Of a stretch of DNA of 25,898 nt, positions 1 through 6,956 are shown piece after piece. The notes beneath the pieces were generated by a model that saw nothing but the letters and a program-made list of their open reading frames with translations, did not search any database and was not told the DNA's origin. The position numbers and the translations under genes were made by a program. How positions within the stretch are numbered: position 1 is the first letter of the stretch; every line of letters starts with the position of its first letter. Origin of the DNA: QALR01 sp045646925 (lineage in GTDB: Bacteria > Bacillota > Clostridia > Oscillospirales > CAG-272); contig JAZRLQ010000001.1 in NCBI GenBank assembly GCA_045646925.1, positions 1 through 25,898 on the forward strand, in the 5' to 3' direction.

Positions 1-293
1 TAGAAGGTACCTTCGGGATAAACGATCATGATCGGGCCGAGTGCGCAAAGACCGAAACAACCGGTGGTAACGACCTTGATTTCGTCTGCGATGCCTGCGA
101 TCTCAAGCTCTTTTACGAGAGCCTCACGAACGTCCATGGAGTGAGAGGAGGTACAACCGGTACCGCCGCAAATCAGAACGTTTTTGCGGATGCCGTCACC
201 TGCGTCAACGACGTGTCCGTGACCGAGACGCATAGCAACGGTGGGAGCATATTTATTTTTCAATACGTTCAATTGTTCAATGTTGTTGATCAT
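1..293 (-). CDS. NuoF/HydB-like NADH-binding subunit, N-terminal part (runs off the window)
   Basis: Only the first 97 residues are present; the gene continues past base 1. They form a thioredoxin-like [2Fe-2S] domain with a C-x4-C pair (C42, C47, in ICGGTGC) and a C-x3-C pair (C79, C83, in TGCFGLCALGP). This domain precedes the flavin/NADH-binding NuoF core in HydB and HndC of NAD(P)-linked [FeFe]-hydrogenases and in related formate dehydrogenases. The ATG at 293 has an AAAGGA site about 10 nt upstream and follows the NuoE-like stop by 31 nt, so the two are co-transcribed. I infer an electron-bifurcating or NAD(P)H-dependent hydrogenase operon continuing leftwards. The NuoF core and the catalytic subunit are outside the window, so the partner could also be a formate dehydrogenase. 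Confidence 0.85.
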   Translation of the reverse strand, partial: MINNIEQLNVLKNKYAPTVAMRLGHGHVVDAGDGIRKNVLICGGTGCTSSHSMDVREALVKELEIAGIADEIKVVTTGCFGLCALGPIMIVYPEGTF

Positions 294-324
294 ATCTTCG
301 GTTTTCCTTTCCACTTATTTCATA

Positions 325-819
325 TCAAAGATATTTGCGGATGATGCCTTCTACGTCGGCGGGAGTAATTCTGCCGTAAACGTCACCGTTAACAGTCATA
401 ACGGGAGCGAGACCGCAAGCACCGATGCAACGGGTTGCATCGTAAGAGAATCTGCCGTCGGGAGAGATGTCGCCCGCGCCGATTCCGGTGATTTCCATGC
501 ATTTTTCGTGAAGCTTGCCGGAGCCCTTAACGTAGCAAGCGGTACCGAGACAAACGGCGATGGAAACCTTACCCTTGGGATTGAGGGTGAACTGGGAGTA
601 GAAGGAAGCTACGCCGTATACTTCGGAAACGGATACGTCGAGACCGATCGCGATGGTCTTCATAACTTCGAGGGGAAGATAACCGTAGATATCTTGAGCG
701 CCCTGCAGAACGGGCATCAGATTGCCTTCCGTGTTTTTGTAAGAAGCAATCAACGCATTCAGTTTTTCTGCCTGTTCGGGCGTATCAGAGAATGCGACGG
801 TTGTCATTTTCTTTTTCAT
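325..819 (-). CDS. NuoE-like [2Fe-2S] subunit (HndA/HydC type)
   Basis: This 164-residue protein is full length for the NuoE family. An N-terminal helical part (about 1-75, with LMPVLQGAQDIYGYLP) is followed by a thioredoxin-like [2Fe-2S] domain whose ligands C90, C95, C131 and C135 sit in CLGTAC and CIGACGLAP. In the family it passes electrons from the NuoF flavin to the catalytic subunit. The ATG at 819 is chosen because AAGGAGGA lies 8 nt upstream; longer in-frame starts have no such site. It is the first gene of the operon, since a terminator (1012-1047) separates it from the upstream KDPG aldolase. The promoter must lie in 820-1011; two minus-strand TATACT boxes (877-882 and 904-909) are candidate -10 elements, but I see no matching -35. 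Confidence 0.92.
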   Translation of the reverse strand: MKKKMTTVAFSDTPEQAEKLNALIASYKNTEGNLMPVLQGAQDIYGYLPLEVMKTIAIGLDVSVSEVYGVASFYSQFTLNPKGKVSIAVCLGTACYVKGSGKLHEKCMEITGIGAGDISPDGRFSYDATRCIGACGLAPVMTVNGDVYGRITPADVEGIIRKYL

Positions 820-1011
820 GGATGTGTCCTCCTTAAAATAAACCTCCGACAAACAACAGGGGTATTTGTCTTCGTGAGTATACAAATTTTTTAATACCCA
901 AGTAGTATACACGATATTTTCAAAAATTTCTATAGTTTTCGGAAAGTTTTTGGAGAAGTTTTTTCTTGATTTATGGATATTTTGCACAAATCATAGCTGA
1001 AAGCCAAAAAG

Positions 1012-1047
1012 AAAAAATCCATTTTCTCTGTGAGAAAATGGATTTTT
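1012..1047 (-). terminator. intrinsic terminator of the KDPG aldolase gene
   Basis: A perfect 16-bp inverted repeat (arms 1013-1028 and 1032-1047, loop 1029-1031) lies 12 bases beyond the aldolase stop. On the minus strand it is followed by a T-rich tract. It should isolate the aldolase transcript from the NuoE-like operon downstream. Confidence 0.85.
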
Positions 1048-1059
1048 ACGCACATAATA

Positions 1060-2022
1060 TTATTTCTGGATAAGATGGAATGCGAAGCCGCCGATGTCGT
1101 CCTTCATGTAAACGACCTTCAGCTTGCCCTTTTCATCGTAGGTTGCGGTGGATTCGTCGAATTCAACGCCGAGTCTTTCGAGATAGGAGCGAGCGCGGTC
1201 GGGGAAGTTACAACCGATAGCGATGTGACCGTTTTTGCCACGGAAGGGAAGGTGCATGACCTCGAACTTGGTGCCTGCGAAGGTTGCTTTGGAGCGAACG
1301 TCGGGATCGAGGAGGAAGAGCTTGCAGAGAAGAGCAGCGGTCTTTTCGCCTTCTTCTTTGTTTTCGCTGTTGATACCAACGTGAACGATCTCGAAGCCGT
1401 GCATGAGCGCAACCGCCTTTTTCGCGAGCTTTTCGATCTCGTCGAATTTGCCTTCGTTGATCAGAGAATCCTTAACCATGAAGCTACCGCCGCACGCAAG
1501 GATCTTGGGGTTCTTGAGGTAGGAGAGGATGTTGTCCTCGTTGATGCCGCCGGTGGGCATGAATTTGAGCTTGGGATAAGGACCGGAAACGGATTTGATC
1601 ACGTTGAGACCGCCGATTGCTTCTGCGGGGAAGAATTTGACGACGTCAAGTCCGAGCTCCATCGCCTGTTCCATTTCGCCGCAGGTCGTGCAGCCGGGGC
1701 ATACGGGGATGCCTTTTTCCACGCAGTATTTTACAACCTTCGGATTGAATCCGGGAGAAACGATGAATTTGGAGCCGGCAGCGACCGCCTGGTCAACCTG
1801 CTCGGTGGTGAGAATGGTGCCTGCGCCGACGAGCATATCGGGCATAGCTTCTGTGATGTTCTTGATAGCCTGAGCTGCGGCAGCGGTACGGAAAGTTACC
1901 TCTGCGAGGGGAAGACCTCCGTTTGCGAGAGCCTTTGCGAGCGGGACCGCTTTTTCCGCATCTTCGATTTTGATAACGGGCACGATGCCGTAATCGCCGA
2001 TTTGTTTCAAAATATCGTTCAT
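1060..2022 (-). CDS. KDPG/KHG aldolase with a C-terminal VOC-like domain
   Basis: Residues 1-205 are a class I KDPG/4-hydroxy-2-oxoglutarate aldolase that splits 2-keto-3-deoxy-6-phosphogluconate into pyruvate and glyceraldehyde 3-phosphate. The catalytic set is visible: E41 and R45 in EVTFR, Schiff-base K129 in VVKFFPAE, and the PTGGI phosphate loop; all match E. coli Eda with an offset of four. Residues 209-320 are an added domain of about 110 residues (HGFEIVHVGIN to GFAFHLIQK) with a beta-alpha-beta-beta-beta look, resembling one glyoxalase/VOC module. Eda-type enzymes normally end near residue 210, so this is a fusion. The start at 2022 has GGAGG 10 nt upstream; the ATG at 2031 would leave only 1 nt. 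Divergent uxaC supports a role in uronate breakdown. Confidence 0.93.
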   Translation of the reverse strand: MNDILKQIGDYGIVPVIKIEDAEKAVPLAKALANGGLPLAEVTFRTAAAAQAIKNITEAMPDMLVGAGTILTTEQVDQAVAAGSKFIVSPGFNPKVVKYCVEKGIPVCPGCTTCGEMEQAMELGLDVVKFFPAEAIGGLNVIKSVSGPYPKLKFMPTGGINEDNILSYLKNPKILACGGSFMVKDSLINEGKFDEIEKLAKKAVALMHGFEIVHVGINSENKEEGEKTAALLCKLFLLDPDVRSKATFAGTKFEVMHLPFRGKNGHIAIGCNFPDRARSYLERLGVEFDESTATYDEKGKLKVVYMKDDIGGFAFHLIQK

Positions 2023-2136
2023 GGGATTCATACCTCCGATTTTTAATTGCGTCAAAGACGCTGAATTTTTGAACTGGACGGATATTTCCTTTAAATAATA
2101 GGGTAAATTTAAAAAATTTAAAAATATCCATCTATA

Positions 2137-2165
2137 ATTATACAATAATGTGTTGCATTTGTAAA
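2137..2165 (-). promoter_or_regulatory. sigma-A promoter of the KDPG aldolase gene
   Basis: On the minus strand TTTACA (2160-2165) and TATAAT (2137-2142) are separated by exactly 17 nt. This leaves a leader of about 110 nt, which contains AT-rich inverted repeats near 2105-2125. Confidence 0.72.
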
Positions 2166-2181
2166 GTGTTTGGTATATAAT
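2153..2181 (+). promoter_or_regulatory. sigma-A promoter of uxaC
   Basis: TTGCAT (2153-2158) and a perfect TATAAT (2176-2181) are separated by 17 nt. The -35 hexamer lies within two bases of the -35 of the divergent aldolase promoter, so one regulator bound here could control both genes. Confidence 0.75.
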
Positions 2182-2196
2182 TTAAGTTAGATTATC

Positions 2197-2214
2197 GGAA
2201 TTTTTTAAAATTCC
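2197..2214. promoter_or_regulatory. palindrome just downstream of the uxaC promoter, possible operator
   Basis: Arms GGAATTTT and AAAATTCC (8 bp each, 2-bp centre) start about 15 bp after the uxaC -10 box, where a repressor would block transcription. It is AT-rich and could be chance. No regulator gene is adjacent. Confidence 0.35.
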
Positions 2215-2247
2215 TCAAAATACATTGAGAAAAGGACGGTAAACACA

Positions 2248-3696
2248 ATGAAACCATTTATGGACACCAATTTTTTGCTTGATACCAAGACGGCAGAAAT
2301 TCTGTATCATCATTATGCAGCGGAAATGCCCATTATTGACTACCATTGCCATGTGAATCCGAAAGAAATTGCCGAAAATAAAAAATATAAGAACATCACG
2401 GAAATCTGGCTCGGCGCTGACCATTACAAATGGCGCGCTATGCGTTCCTGCGGACTTCCCGAACGCGTGATCACCGGGGACGCTGACGATTATGAAAAAT
2501 TCGAGGCGTTTGCAAGCGCTCTTCCTTCTCTGATCGGCAACCCTCTCTATCACTGGTCCCATCTTGAGCTGAAGCGTTATTTCGGTTATGAAGGAATTCT
2601 TTCCCCCGAAACCTGCGAGGAAGTATGGAATCTCGCAAACGAAAAGCTCGCAGGCGACGATATGAGCGTTCGTGAGATCATCAAAAAGTCCAACGTCAAG
2701 CTGCTTTGCACCACGGACGATCCCATCGACTCTCTTGAATATCACAAGATCATTGCAGAAGACGATACCTTCGACGTGCAGGTTCTGCCTGCGTTCCGTC
2801 CCGACCGCGTCATGAATCTGGACAAGCCCGATTTCTGCGACTATATCGCAAAGCTTTCCGCGGTCTGCGGCATGGAGATTAGTGACATCGATTCTCTCTG
2901 CGCGGCGCTTGCGACGAGAACGGCTTTCTTTGAAGAAAACGGTTGTCGTACGGCTGACCACGGCTTCGACGATGCCGTCGTATTCGACGATACGAAGACC
3001 GCAGAGGAAGCAAAGCTTGCGGCTGACGAGGCTTTCAAAAAGGTTCTTTCGGGTGAAAAGGCAACTGCGGAAATGACTACCGTGTACAAGAGCGCGATGA
3101 TCCGTTTCTTCGGCGCGGAATACGTCAAGTACGGCTGGATCATGCAGATCCATTTCGGCGCTATGCGTTCTCCCAACACCATCATGAAGAATCTGCTCGG
3201 ACCCGACACCGGCTACGATACCATCAACGGCGCAAATTGCATTCAGGCGCTCGCAAGACTTCTTGACGCGCTCAATACGGATGGCGCGCTTCCCAAGACG
3301 ATCCTCTACTCGCTGAATCCCGCAGACAACGCGGCTCTCGGTACGCTGATCGGAAGCTTCCAGTACACGAGCGAGGAAGCAGAGGGACTTTGTTGTCTGC
3401 CTCCCATGCAGCACGGCAGCGCATGGTGGTTCAACGACCATATCCGCGGCATGAGAGATCAGCTTCAGAATCTCGCGAGCCTTTCCGCTCTCGGCATATT
3501 CGTCGGTATGCTGACGGACTCCCGCAGCTTCCTTTCTTATACGCGCCATGAATACTTCAGACGTATTCTTTGCAGCGTGATCGGCGGCTACGTGGAAAGA
3601 GGAGAATATCCTTTCGATATTGATACGCTTGCGCAGATGACCTGCGATATCTGCTACAACAATACGAAGGACTTCTTTGAATTTAAGCTTATATAA
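2248..3696 (+). CDS. uxaC: glucuronate isomerase (uronate isomerase)
   Basis: UxaC converts D-glucuronate to D-fructuronate (and galacturonate to tagaturonate), the first cytoplasmic step of hexuronate breakdown. The 482-residue protein has about the usual family length and matches it throughout. The amidohydrolase metal-binding H-x-H is H33/H35 in DYHCHVNP, and family blocks around AFRPDR, QIHFGAMR and NDHIRGMRDQ are visible. The ATG at 2248 is preceded by AAAGGA at 2231-2236, a spacing of 11 nt, with a good promoter upstream. The divergent KDPG aldolase makes the last enzyme of the same route; uxaB/uxuA/kdgK-type genes are not in the window. A stem-loop (3715-3736) follows the gene. Confidence 0.96.
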   Translation: MKPFMDTNFLLDTKTAEILYHHYAAEMPIIDYHCHVNPKEIAENKKYKNITEIWLGADHYKWRAMRSCGLPERVITGDADDYEKFEAFASALPSLIGNPLYHWSHLELKRYFGYEGILSPETCEEVWNLANEKLAGDDMSVREIIKKSNVKLLCTTDDPIDSLEYHKIIAEDDTFDVQVLPAFRPDRVMNLDKPDFCDYIAKLSAVCGMEISDIDSLCAALATRTAFFEENGCRTADHGFDDAVVFDDTKTAEEAKLAADEAFKKVLSGEKATAEMTTVYKSAMIRFFGAEYVKYGWIMQIHFGAMRSPNTIMKNLLGPDTGYDTINGANCIQALARLLDALNTDGALPKTILYSLNPADNAALGTLIGSFQYTSEEAEGLCCLPPMQHGSAWWFNDHIRGMRDQLQNLASLSALGIFVGMLTDSRSFLSYTRHEYFRRILCSVIGGYVERGEYPFDIDTLAQMTCDICYNNTKDFFEFKLI

Positions 3697-3714
3697 TATT
3701 TAGGAAGATTTCGC

Positions 3715-3736
3715 CCGTCGGTCGTACGGCCGACGG
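3715..3736. other. GC-rich stem-loop between uxaC and mrp
   Basis: Arms CCGTCGG and CCGACGG enclose an 8-nt centre. No T-run follows on either strand, so it may be a weak terminator or an mRNA-stabilising 3' structure of uxaC rather than an intrinsic terminator. Confidence 0.4.
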
Positions 3737-3771
3737 AGCGGTTTGAAAAAGAACAAAGCATAAGGAGATTA

Positions 3772-4650
3772 ATGAAAATGGCAAATGAAAAAGAAATGCA
3801 GGCGAACGAAGCTCCTGCTGAATGCACCCACAACTGTTCCACCTGTTCCGCAAACTGCGGTTCCAAGAAGCAGTCTATGTTTGAAGCAATCAACCCCATG
3901 AGCATGGTTGGCAAGGTTATCGGCGTTGTCAGCGGCAAGGGCGGTGTTGGTAAATCCATGGTAACGAGCCTCAGCGCAGTTGAGCTCCGCCGCCGTGGCT
4001 ATAAGGTAGGTATCATGGACGCGGATATTACCGGTCCTTCTATCCCGAAGGCATTCGGTCTCACCGGTATTTGCGATGCGGCTCCTCTCGGCGGCATCCT
4101 TCCCATGGAAACTTCTACCGGTATTGAAGTCATGAGCGTAAACGTTCTTCTCGAAGACGTAACTTCTCCCGTTGTATGGAGAGGTCCCGTTATCGCAGGC
4201 ACCGTAAAGCAGTTCTGGACCGACGTTGTCTGGGGTGATCTTGACTGCATGCTCATCGACTGCCCTCCCGGCACCGGCGACGTTCCGCTGACTGTATTCC
4301 AGTCCATTCCGCTTGATGGTATCGTTATCGTTACCAGCCCTCAGGATCTCGTATCTCTGATCGTTGAAAAGGCTGTCAAGATGGCAAAGCTTATGAACAT
4401 TCCGATCGTGGGCCTCGTTGAAAATATGAGCTACGTGAAGTGCCCCGATTGCGGCAAGGAAATTCACATTTTCGGTGAAAGCAAGATCGACGAGATCGCC
4501 GCTAAATTCGATATCCCCGTTCTCGCGAAGCTCCCCATCGATCCCAAGCTTGCGGCTATGTGCGACGCAGGTACGATCGAGCTTTGCGAAAACGATACTG
4601 CTGCTTCCATCGCTGACGCGATCGAAAATCAGCCCACCAGAGTGATCTGA
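3772..4650 (+). CDS. mrp: Mrp/NBP35-family P-loop ATPase, Fe-S cluster carrier
   Basis: Mrp (ApbC) proteins are cytosolic ATPases that bind and transfer [4Fe-4S] clusters to target enzymes. The 292-residue protein has a cysteine-rich head (C18, C22, C25, C29 in CTHNCSTCSANC), as in NBP35-type members, then the deviant Walker A GKGGVGKS at 55-62, the DADITGPSIPKAFG block, LIDCPPGTGD, and the C-x2-C bridging pair in KCPDCGKE. AAGGAG lies 4 nt before the ATG at 3772 and 10 nt before a second ATG at 3778, so the protein may start two codons later. Its TGA overlaps the ATG of the next gene by one base. An Fe-S carrier suits a genome rich in hydrogenase and Rnf clusters. Confidence 0.95.
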   Translation: MKMANEKEMQANEAPAECTHNCSTCSANCGSKKQSMFEAINPMSMVGKVIGVVSGKGGVGKSMVTSLSAVELRRRGYKVGIMDADITGPSIPKAFGLTGICDAAPLGGILPMETSTGIEVMSVNVLLEDVTSPVVWRGPVIAGTVKQFWTDVVWGDLDCMLIDCPPGTGDVPLTVFQSIPLDGIVIVTSPQDLVSLIVEKAVKMAKLMNIPIVGLVENMSYVKCPDCGKEIHIFGESKIDEIAAKFDIPVLAKLPIDPKLAAMCDAGTIELCENDTAASIADAIENQPTRVI

Positions 4651-5084
4651 TGAGAAAGAAAATTCTGTTTGTTTGTTCCGCCAATACTTGTCGGAGCGCA
4701 GTTGCAGAGGCGATCCTGTTCGAATACGGACGGGATCGCTACGACGTTTCCTCCGCGGGTATCTATGCTCACGAGGATGCGCCGATGATGAGCGAGTGCG
4801 CCGCGGCGCTTGAAAAAATGTTCGGACACGGTTTTTCCGCGCGCTCCCATAGCGCAAAGAAGCTGACGCCGCATCATATGATCCATAACGATCTTGTCGT
4901 GGCGGTCACACCGTATCATGAAGCAATCATCAGAGCGTACTATCCGCATTTGTCGGATAAGATCGTCTGCTTTCAAGGTGGCGGAATTTACGATATTTCC
5001 ATGCTTTCGGGCGATGCCTTGGAAAAAGCGATCGAACGGATCCGTGACGGAATTTTCGAGATGTTTTTAAACGATGAGCAATAA
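4650..5084 (+). CDS. low-molecular-weight phosphatase, probable protein-arginine phosphatase (YwlE-like)
   Basis: The 144-residue protein has the LMW-PTP signature C-x5-R-S at its start: C9, R15 and S16 in VCSANTCRS. Threonine at position 13 (NTCR) is what distinguishes YwlE-type protein-arginine phosphatases from tyrosine phosphatases, which carry a bulkier aliphatic residue (NICR). In place of the usual C-terminal D-P general-acid motif the protein shows GGGIYDIS; that aspartate is the likely equivalent but lacks the proline. The start overlaps the mrp stop (TGATG) without a clear Shine-Dalgarno, suggesting translational coupling. The 3' end overlaps rimI by 11 bp. In Bacillus, YwlE reverses McsB phosphorylation of ClpCP substrates; clpC is in this window, mcsA/mcsB are not. 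Confidence 0.85.
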   Translation: MRKKILFVCSANTCRSAVAEAILFEYGRDRYDVSSAGIYAHEDAPMMSECAAALEKMFGHGFSARSHSAKKLTPHHMIHNDLVVAVTPYHEAIIRAYYPHLSDKIVCFQGGGIYDISMLSGDALEKAIERIRDGIFEMFLNDEQ

Positions 5085-5520
5085 GATTGAAATCATGCCG
5101 ATGACGAAAGAATCGGCGTTGTACGTCGCGGAATTGGAAAAGCTCTGCTTTTCTGCTCCGTGGAGCTATGAAATGCTTTGCTCGGAGGGGATTCGCGGAG
5201 AAAGTGAATTTCTCTGTGCTTTCGTAGACGGTGAATTTGCCGGATACGCGGGTATGATTTGTGTTTTGGACGAGGGACAGATCTGCAACGTAGCGGTGTG
5301 TCCCCCTTTCCGTCATATGGGTGTCGGTGAGGCATTGATGACGGCGCAAAGAAACGCGGGGATCGCCCGAGGTCTTTCCGTTATGATGCTGGAGGTTCGC
5401 GCAAGCAATGCGGCGGCGCAGCGTCTCTATGAAAAGCTCGGATGGGAAAACGTCGGCGTACGCCGTAATTTCTATTCGGCGCCCCGTGAAGACGGTGTTT
5501 TATATAATTTGTATTTGTAA
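5074..5520 (+). CDS. rimI: RimI-type GNAT N-acetyltransferase
   Basis: RimI acetylates the N-terminal alanine of ribosomal protein S18 in E. coli. The 148-residue protein shows the whole GNAT fold: an N-terminal strand-helix with FSAPWS, the acetyl-CoA loop R-x-x-G-x-G in RHMGVGEA (80-87), and the late LEVRASNAAAQRLYEKLGW block typical of RimI. It overlaps the phosphatase gene by 11 bp and has no strong ribosome binding site, so it probably depends on upstream translation. In Bacillota rimI usually sits in tsaE-tsaB-rimI-tsaD; here only rimI-tsaD remain together, which supports the RimI call over a generic GNAT. Confidence 0.88.
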   Translation: MSNKIEIMPMTKESALYVAELEKLCFSAPWSYEMLCSEGIRGESEFLCAFVDGEFAGYAGMICVLDEGQICNVAVCPPFRHMGVGEALMTAQRNAGIARGLSVMMLEVRASNAAAQRLYEKLGWENVGVRRNFYSAPREDGVLYNLYL

Positions 5521-5580
5521 GATTGAATCGAAAAGTAGGATTTTATTTGTGCCGCCGGCGGCGGCTGAATGGAGATTATC

Positions 5581-6588
5581 ATGCGTATTCTTGCTTTTGA
5601 AAGTTCCTGTGACGAAACGGCTGCTGCCGTTTTGGAAAGAAAGGACGGGAAGATCACCGTTCTTTCCAATATCGTCGCTTCGCAGATCGCGATCCACGCG
5701 AAATTCGGCGGCGTTGTTCCGGAGATCGCCAGCCGCGCGCATAGCGAAGCGATTTCCGGTATTACTTACGAAGCGCTTGAAACTGCAGGCGTTACGATGG
5801 ACGATATTGATGCTGTTGCCGTTACGAACAATCCCGGATTGATCGGCGCGCTTCTCGTTGCCGTTAATTTCGCGAAATCGTTGGCATACAGCTACGGGAA
5901 GCCCTTGATTCCCGTTAATCATATCAAGGGACATATCGCGGCGAATTATATCTGCCATCCCGAGCTGAAGCCGCCCTTTATCGGCATGGTCGCTTCGGGC
6001 GGACATACCTCGATCGTTCGCGTGGAGGATTACCGCACGCATACCTTGATCGGCGGTACGAGAGACGACGCGATGGGCGAAAGCTTCGACAAGGTCGCGC
6101 GCGTCATGGGTATGCCTTATCCCGGCGGCGCGGCAATGGACAAGCTTGCATACGAGGGAAAGAACCCGATGAAGTTCCCGTCTGCCGCCATTCGTGACGA
6201 TTCTCTCGATTTTTCGTTCTCGGGAATCAAAACTGCCGTTCTGAACACGCTCAACCAGATGGCGCAGAAGGGCGAGGAGATTCCGCGCGCGGATATTGCG
6301 GCGGGATTTACCAAGGCTGCCGTTTCCAGCGTGACACTCAAGCTCGGCATGGCGTTTGACCGCAATCCCGATATGAAGGCGCTTGTGCTCGCGGGCGGTG
6401 TTGCGGCAAACTCTCATTTGCGTACCGCTCTGGAGGAATTCACGAAGTCCAGAGGCCTTTCTCTCTATATGCCTGAGCTTCGTTATTGCGGCGATAATGC
6501 GGCGATGATCGGCGCGGCGGCATTTTTTGAATGGGACGTTGGAAATTGCGCGGACGTTTCGCTCAACGCTTATGCCTATTCGGTATGA
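5581..6588 (+). CDS. tsaD: tRNA N6-threonylcarbamoyltransferase TsaD
   Basis: TsaD transfers the threonylcarbamoyl group to A37 of ANN-decoding tRNAs, working with TsaB and TsaE. The 335-residue product matches the ASKHA-fold family end to end: MRILAFESSCDET at the start, the metal-binding H-x3-H pair H114/H118 in NHIKGHIAAN, MVASGGHT, the DDAMGESFDKVAR block, and GGVAANSHLR with GDNAAMIG near the end. I chose the ATG at 5581 because GGAG (5571-5574) precedes it by 6 nt; the in-frame ATG at 5569 overlaps that site. A perfect GC palindrome (5551-5562) sits just upstream. tsaB and tsaE are not in the window. Confidence 0.97.
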   Translation: MRILAFESSCDETAAAVLERKDGKITVLSNIVASQIAIHAKFGGVVPEIASRAHSEAISGITYEALETAGVTMDDIDAVAVTNNPGLIGALLVAVNFAKSLAYSYGKPLIPVNHIKGHIAANYICHPELKPPFIGMVASGGHTSIVRVEDYRTHTLIGGTRDDAMGESFDKVARVMGMPYPGGAAMDKLAYEGKNPMKFPSAAIRDDSLDFSFSGIKTAVLNTLNQMAQKGEEIPRADIAAGFTKAAVSSVTLKLGMAFDRNPDMKALVLAGGVAANSHLRTALEEFTKSRGLSLYMPELRYCGDNAAMIGAAAFFEWDVGNCADVSLNAYAYSV

Positions 6589-6671
6589 TGTCAAGATGCG
6601 AAAATGACAAAATTTGCGGACCGATTTTTGTGTGATTTGTGAATCATTTCTCGTTTTTTTCTTGATTTTTC

Positions 6672-6855
6672 TGTGGAAAACAAATCGTTTTTCACACATG
6701 GTTTTCCACAACCTGTGGAAAGAAAAAATGGTAATTTGGGAACAAAAATCCAAAAAAGTCTGTAAATACAAGGGTTTTTTAAAACGATATGTGGAAAACC
6801 ATGTTGGAAATGTGGATAAAAAACCCGATATTTTTCCACAAAAATCTGTGGAAAA
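6672..6855. promoter_or_regulatory. cluster of eight DnaA-box-like 9-mers (DnaA-binding region)
   Basis: The 368-bp gap 6589-6956 is AT-rich and holds a cluster of 9-mers fitting the DnaA box TTWTNCACA. Plus strand: 6688-6696, 6702-6710, 6832-6840. Minus strand: 6672-6680, 6790-6798, 6811-6819 (TTATCCACA, exact consensus), 6847-6855, and 6714-6722 with one mismatch. Two pairs form inverted repeats (6702/6714 and 6832/6847), and three boxes start 21 bp apart (6790, 6811, 6832). A 67-bp AT-rich stretch separates the two halves. A short hairpin (6871-6890, arms AATCTCC/GGAGATT) follows. Placed before dnaD-like and dnaC-like genes, the cluster is likely a DnaA-controlled promoter region or a replication-control site. 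No consensus sigma-A promoter for dnaD stands out. Confidence 0.8.
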
Positions 6856-6956
6856 TAAAAATGAAGAGGGAATCTCCTTTTTTGGAGATTTATGGAAACC
6901 TATTGGTTGGAAATTTTGATACAGCTATGGATATCATTTTCGGAAAGGGATCGTGA

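Noticed and set aside
1030..2046. A 338-codon plus-strand frame opposite the KDPG aldolase
   Set aside because: It overlaps a clearly recognised enzyme with intact catalytic residues, begins inside that gene's terminator hairpin, and has no recognisable domain.
5551..5565. GC palindrome before tsaD as a terminator
   Set aside because: No T-run follows and it directly precedes the tsaD ribosome site. A 12-bp GC palindrome could be incidental.
6672..6855. Chromosomal origin of replication as a firm call
   Set aside because: dnaA and dnaN are not adjacent and gene orientation does not change here. The boxes are reported as a DnaA-binding region only.
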